A stretch of 64,000 nucleotides of DNA from assembly GCF_003344965.1 (NCBI RefSeq), contig NZ_CP031194.1:4712001-4776000 (forward strand), given 5' to 3'. The notes under the pieces are model-generated. The model ran no database searches, was not told the DNA's origin, and worked only from the letters and a program-made list of their open reading frames with translations. Positions 62,939-64,000 of the stretch are shown here, in pieces. The translations under genes and the position numbers were made by a program. The stretch comes from Streptomyces paludis. GTDB taxonomy: Bacteria > Actinomycetota > Actinomycetes > Streptomycetales > Streptomycetaceae. Position 1 is the first letter of the stretch. Every line of letters begins with the position of its first letter.

Positions 62939-64000
62939 ATGAGCACCACGGAGCGTCCCAGGATCCTCGTTGTAGGCGGTGGGTACGTTGGCCTGTACGC
63001 AGCTCGTCGCATTCTGAAGAAGATGCGCTACGGGGAGGCGACCGTCACGGTCGTCGACCCCCGCTCGTACATGACGTACCAGCCCTTCCTCCCCGAAGCC
63101 GCCGCCGGCAGCATTTCGCCTCGGCATGTCGTCGTACCGCTGCGACGCGTGCTGCCCAAGGCCGAGGTGCTCACCGGGCGGGTCACCACCATCGACCAGG
63201 ACCGCAAGGTCGCCACGGTCGCGCCGCTCGTCGGCGAGGCGTACGAGCTGCCGTTCGACTATCTGGTCGTCGCGCTCGGCGCGGTCTCCCGTACCTTCCC
63301 GATCCCCGGCCTCGCCGAGCAGGGCATCGGCATGAAGGGCATCGAGGAGGCCATAGGGCTGCGCAACCATGTGCTGGAGCAGCTCGACAAGGCCGACTCC
63401 ACCACCGACGAGGAGGTCCGCCGCAAGGCGCTGACCTTCGTCTTCGTGGGCGGCGGCTTCGCCGGCGCGGAGACCATCGGTGAGGTCGAGGACCTGGCGC
63501 GGGACGCGGCCAAGTACTACACGAACGTGAAGCGCGAGGACATGCGCTTCGTGCTCGTCGACGTCGCCGACAAGATCCTTCCCGAGGTCGGCCCCAAGCT
63601 GGGCGCCTGGGGCAAGGAGCACCTTGAGGGCCGCGGCATCGAGATCTACCTCCAGACGAGCATGGAGTCCTGCGTGGACGGCCATGTGAAGCTCAACAAC
63701 GGCCTGGAGGTCGACTCCGAGACGATCGTCTGGACCGCCGGCGTCAAGCCGAACCCGGCGCTCGCCCGCTTCGGTCTCCCGCTCGGCCCCCGCGGCCACG
63801 TGGACACCAACGAGAAGCTCCAGGTGCAGGGCACCGACTACATCTGGGCCGCCGGCGACAACGCCCAGGTCCCGGACGTCATCGGCCGCAAGGCCGGCAA
63901 CCCGAACGCCTGGTGCCCGCCCAACGCCCAGCACGCGCTGCGGCAGGCGAAGGTCCTCGGCGACAACGTGATCTCCGGTATGCGGGGCTTCCCGCAGGGC
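62939..64000 (+). CDS. ndh: Type II NADH dehydrogenase, cut at the right edge
   Basis: The first 354 residues of an NDH-2 flavoenzyme, a single-subunit, non-proton-pumping NADH:menaquinone oxidoreductase attached to the inner face of the membrane. MSTTERPRILVVGGGYVGLY carries the FAD-binding G-x-G-x-x-G. MTYQPFLPEAAAGSISPRH and DYLVVALGAVSRTFPIPG follow, then the NADH-binding motif FVFVGGGFAGAET, TIVWTAGVKPNPALA, and WAAGDNAQVPD for the second FAD contact. The C-terminal amphipathic helices lie beyond the window. The ATG at 62939 is chosen for the match to family N-termini; a G-rich tract upstream may serve as the ribosome-binding site. Rex-type sites upstream suggest redox control. Confidence 0.95.
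   Translation, partial: MSTTERPRILVVGGGYVGLYAARRILKKMRYGEATVTVVDPRSYMTYQPFLPEAAAGSISPRHVVVPLRRVLPKAEVLTGRVTTIDQDRKVATVAPLVGEAYELPFDYLVVALGAVSRTFPIPGLAEQGIGMKGIEEAIGLRNHVLEQLDKADSTTDEEVRRKALTFVFVGGGFAGAETIGEVEDLARDAAKYYTNVKREDMRFVLVDVADKILPEVGPKLGAWGKEHLEGRGIEIYLQTSMESCVDGHVKLNNGLEVDSETIVWTAGVKPNPALARFGLPLGPRGHVDTNEKLQVQGTDYIWAAGDNAQVPDVIGRKAGNPNAWCPPNAQHALRQAKVLGDNVISGMRGFPQG

Overview
The window is about 64 kb of a high-GC actinomycete chromosome, almost certainly Streptomyces. Coding sequences show extreme third-position G/C, starts are often GTG or TTG behind GGAGG-type sites, and the gene set is typical of the genus: a galT-galE-galK operon, the tam/tamR pair, XRE-DUF5753 with DUF397, two Rpf muralytic enzymes with a c-di-AMP riboswitch, mfd, eno, divIC, mazG, ppx and ndh. 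From memory, most housekeeping genes have counterparts in S. coelicolor between about SCO3092 and SCO3138, so this is core chromosome with accessory insertions.

Layout. 1-7.1 kb: end of an ArsR-type regulator, divergent tam/tamR with a palindromic operator, an orphan LuxR response regulator, the gal operon (minus strand, start/stop overlaps at both junctions) and a second LuxR regulator with a degenerate receiver. 7.3-15.7 kb: two tandem membrane-anchored beta-propeller proteins, an ABC-F ATPase, and a DHA2-type efflux pump divergent from a MarR regulator across a dense operator region. 15.7-21.4 kb: a secreted polysaccharide deacetylase, a 1.2-kb gene-free composite repeat (two inverted arms around two direct repeats), the XRE/DUF397 pair, a lipase-like protein and an F420-type oxidoreductase. 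21.6-25.2 kb: mfd.

25.2-46.7 kb is the main accessory region. It holds a RES-Xre toxin-antitoxin pair in unusual order. Next is a conflict-type locus in which a caspase-like/NACHT STAND protein overlaps a WD40 propeller gene and sits back to back with an LCAT-like lipase. Last is a 10.7-kb RHS/YD polymorphic toxin gene (secretion signal, LamG domains, RHS core, Lys-rich linker, Hint domain, ~114-residue C-terminal tip) followed by a translationally coupled macro-domain-like candidate immunity gene and two more immunity-type genes of lower GC.

46.8-64 kb returns to core functions: secreted or anchored proteins (binding-protein-like, HNH nuclease, Tat-exported hydrolase), GtrA and acyltransferase genes that overlap tail to tail, a SurA-like lipoprotein, MazG, a Tat PGRP amidase, a cytochrome P450, rpfC-like and rpfA (with riboswitch), enolase, DivIC, DUF501 and Ppx/GppA, a RelE/Phd module, and NDH-2 cut by the window edge with two Rex-operator-like sites upstream.

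The strongest leads for new biology are the caspase/STAND-WD40-lipase locus, the RHS tip with its macro-like immunity protein, and the 1.2-kb composite repeat. All functions are inferred from sequence reading alone; no searches were run.
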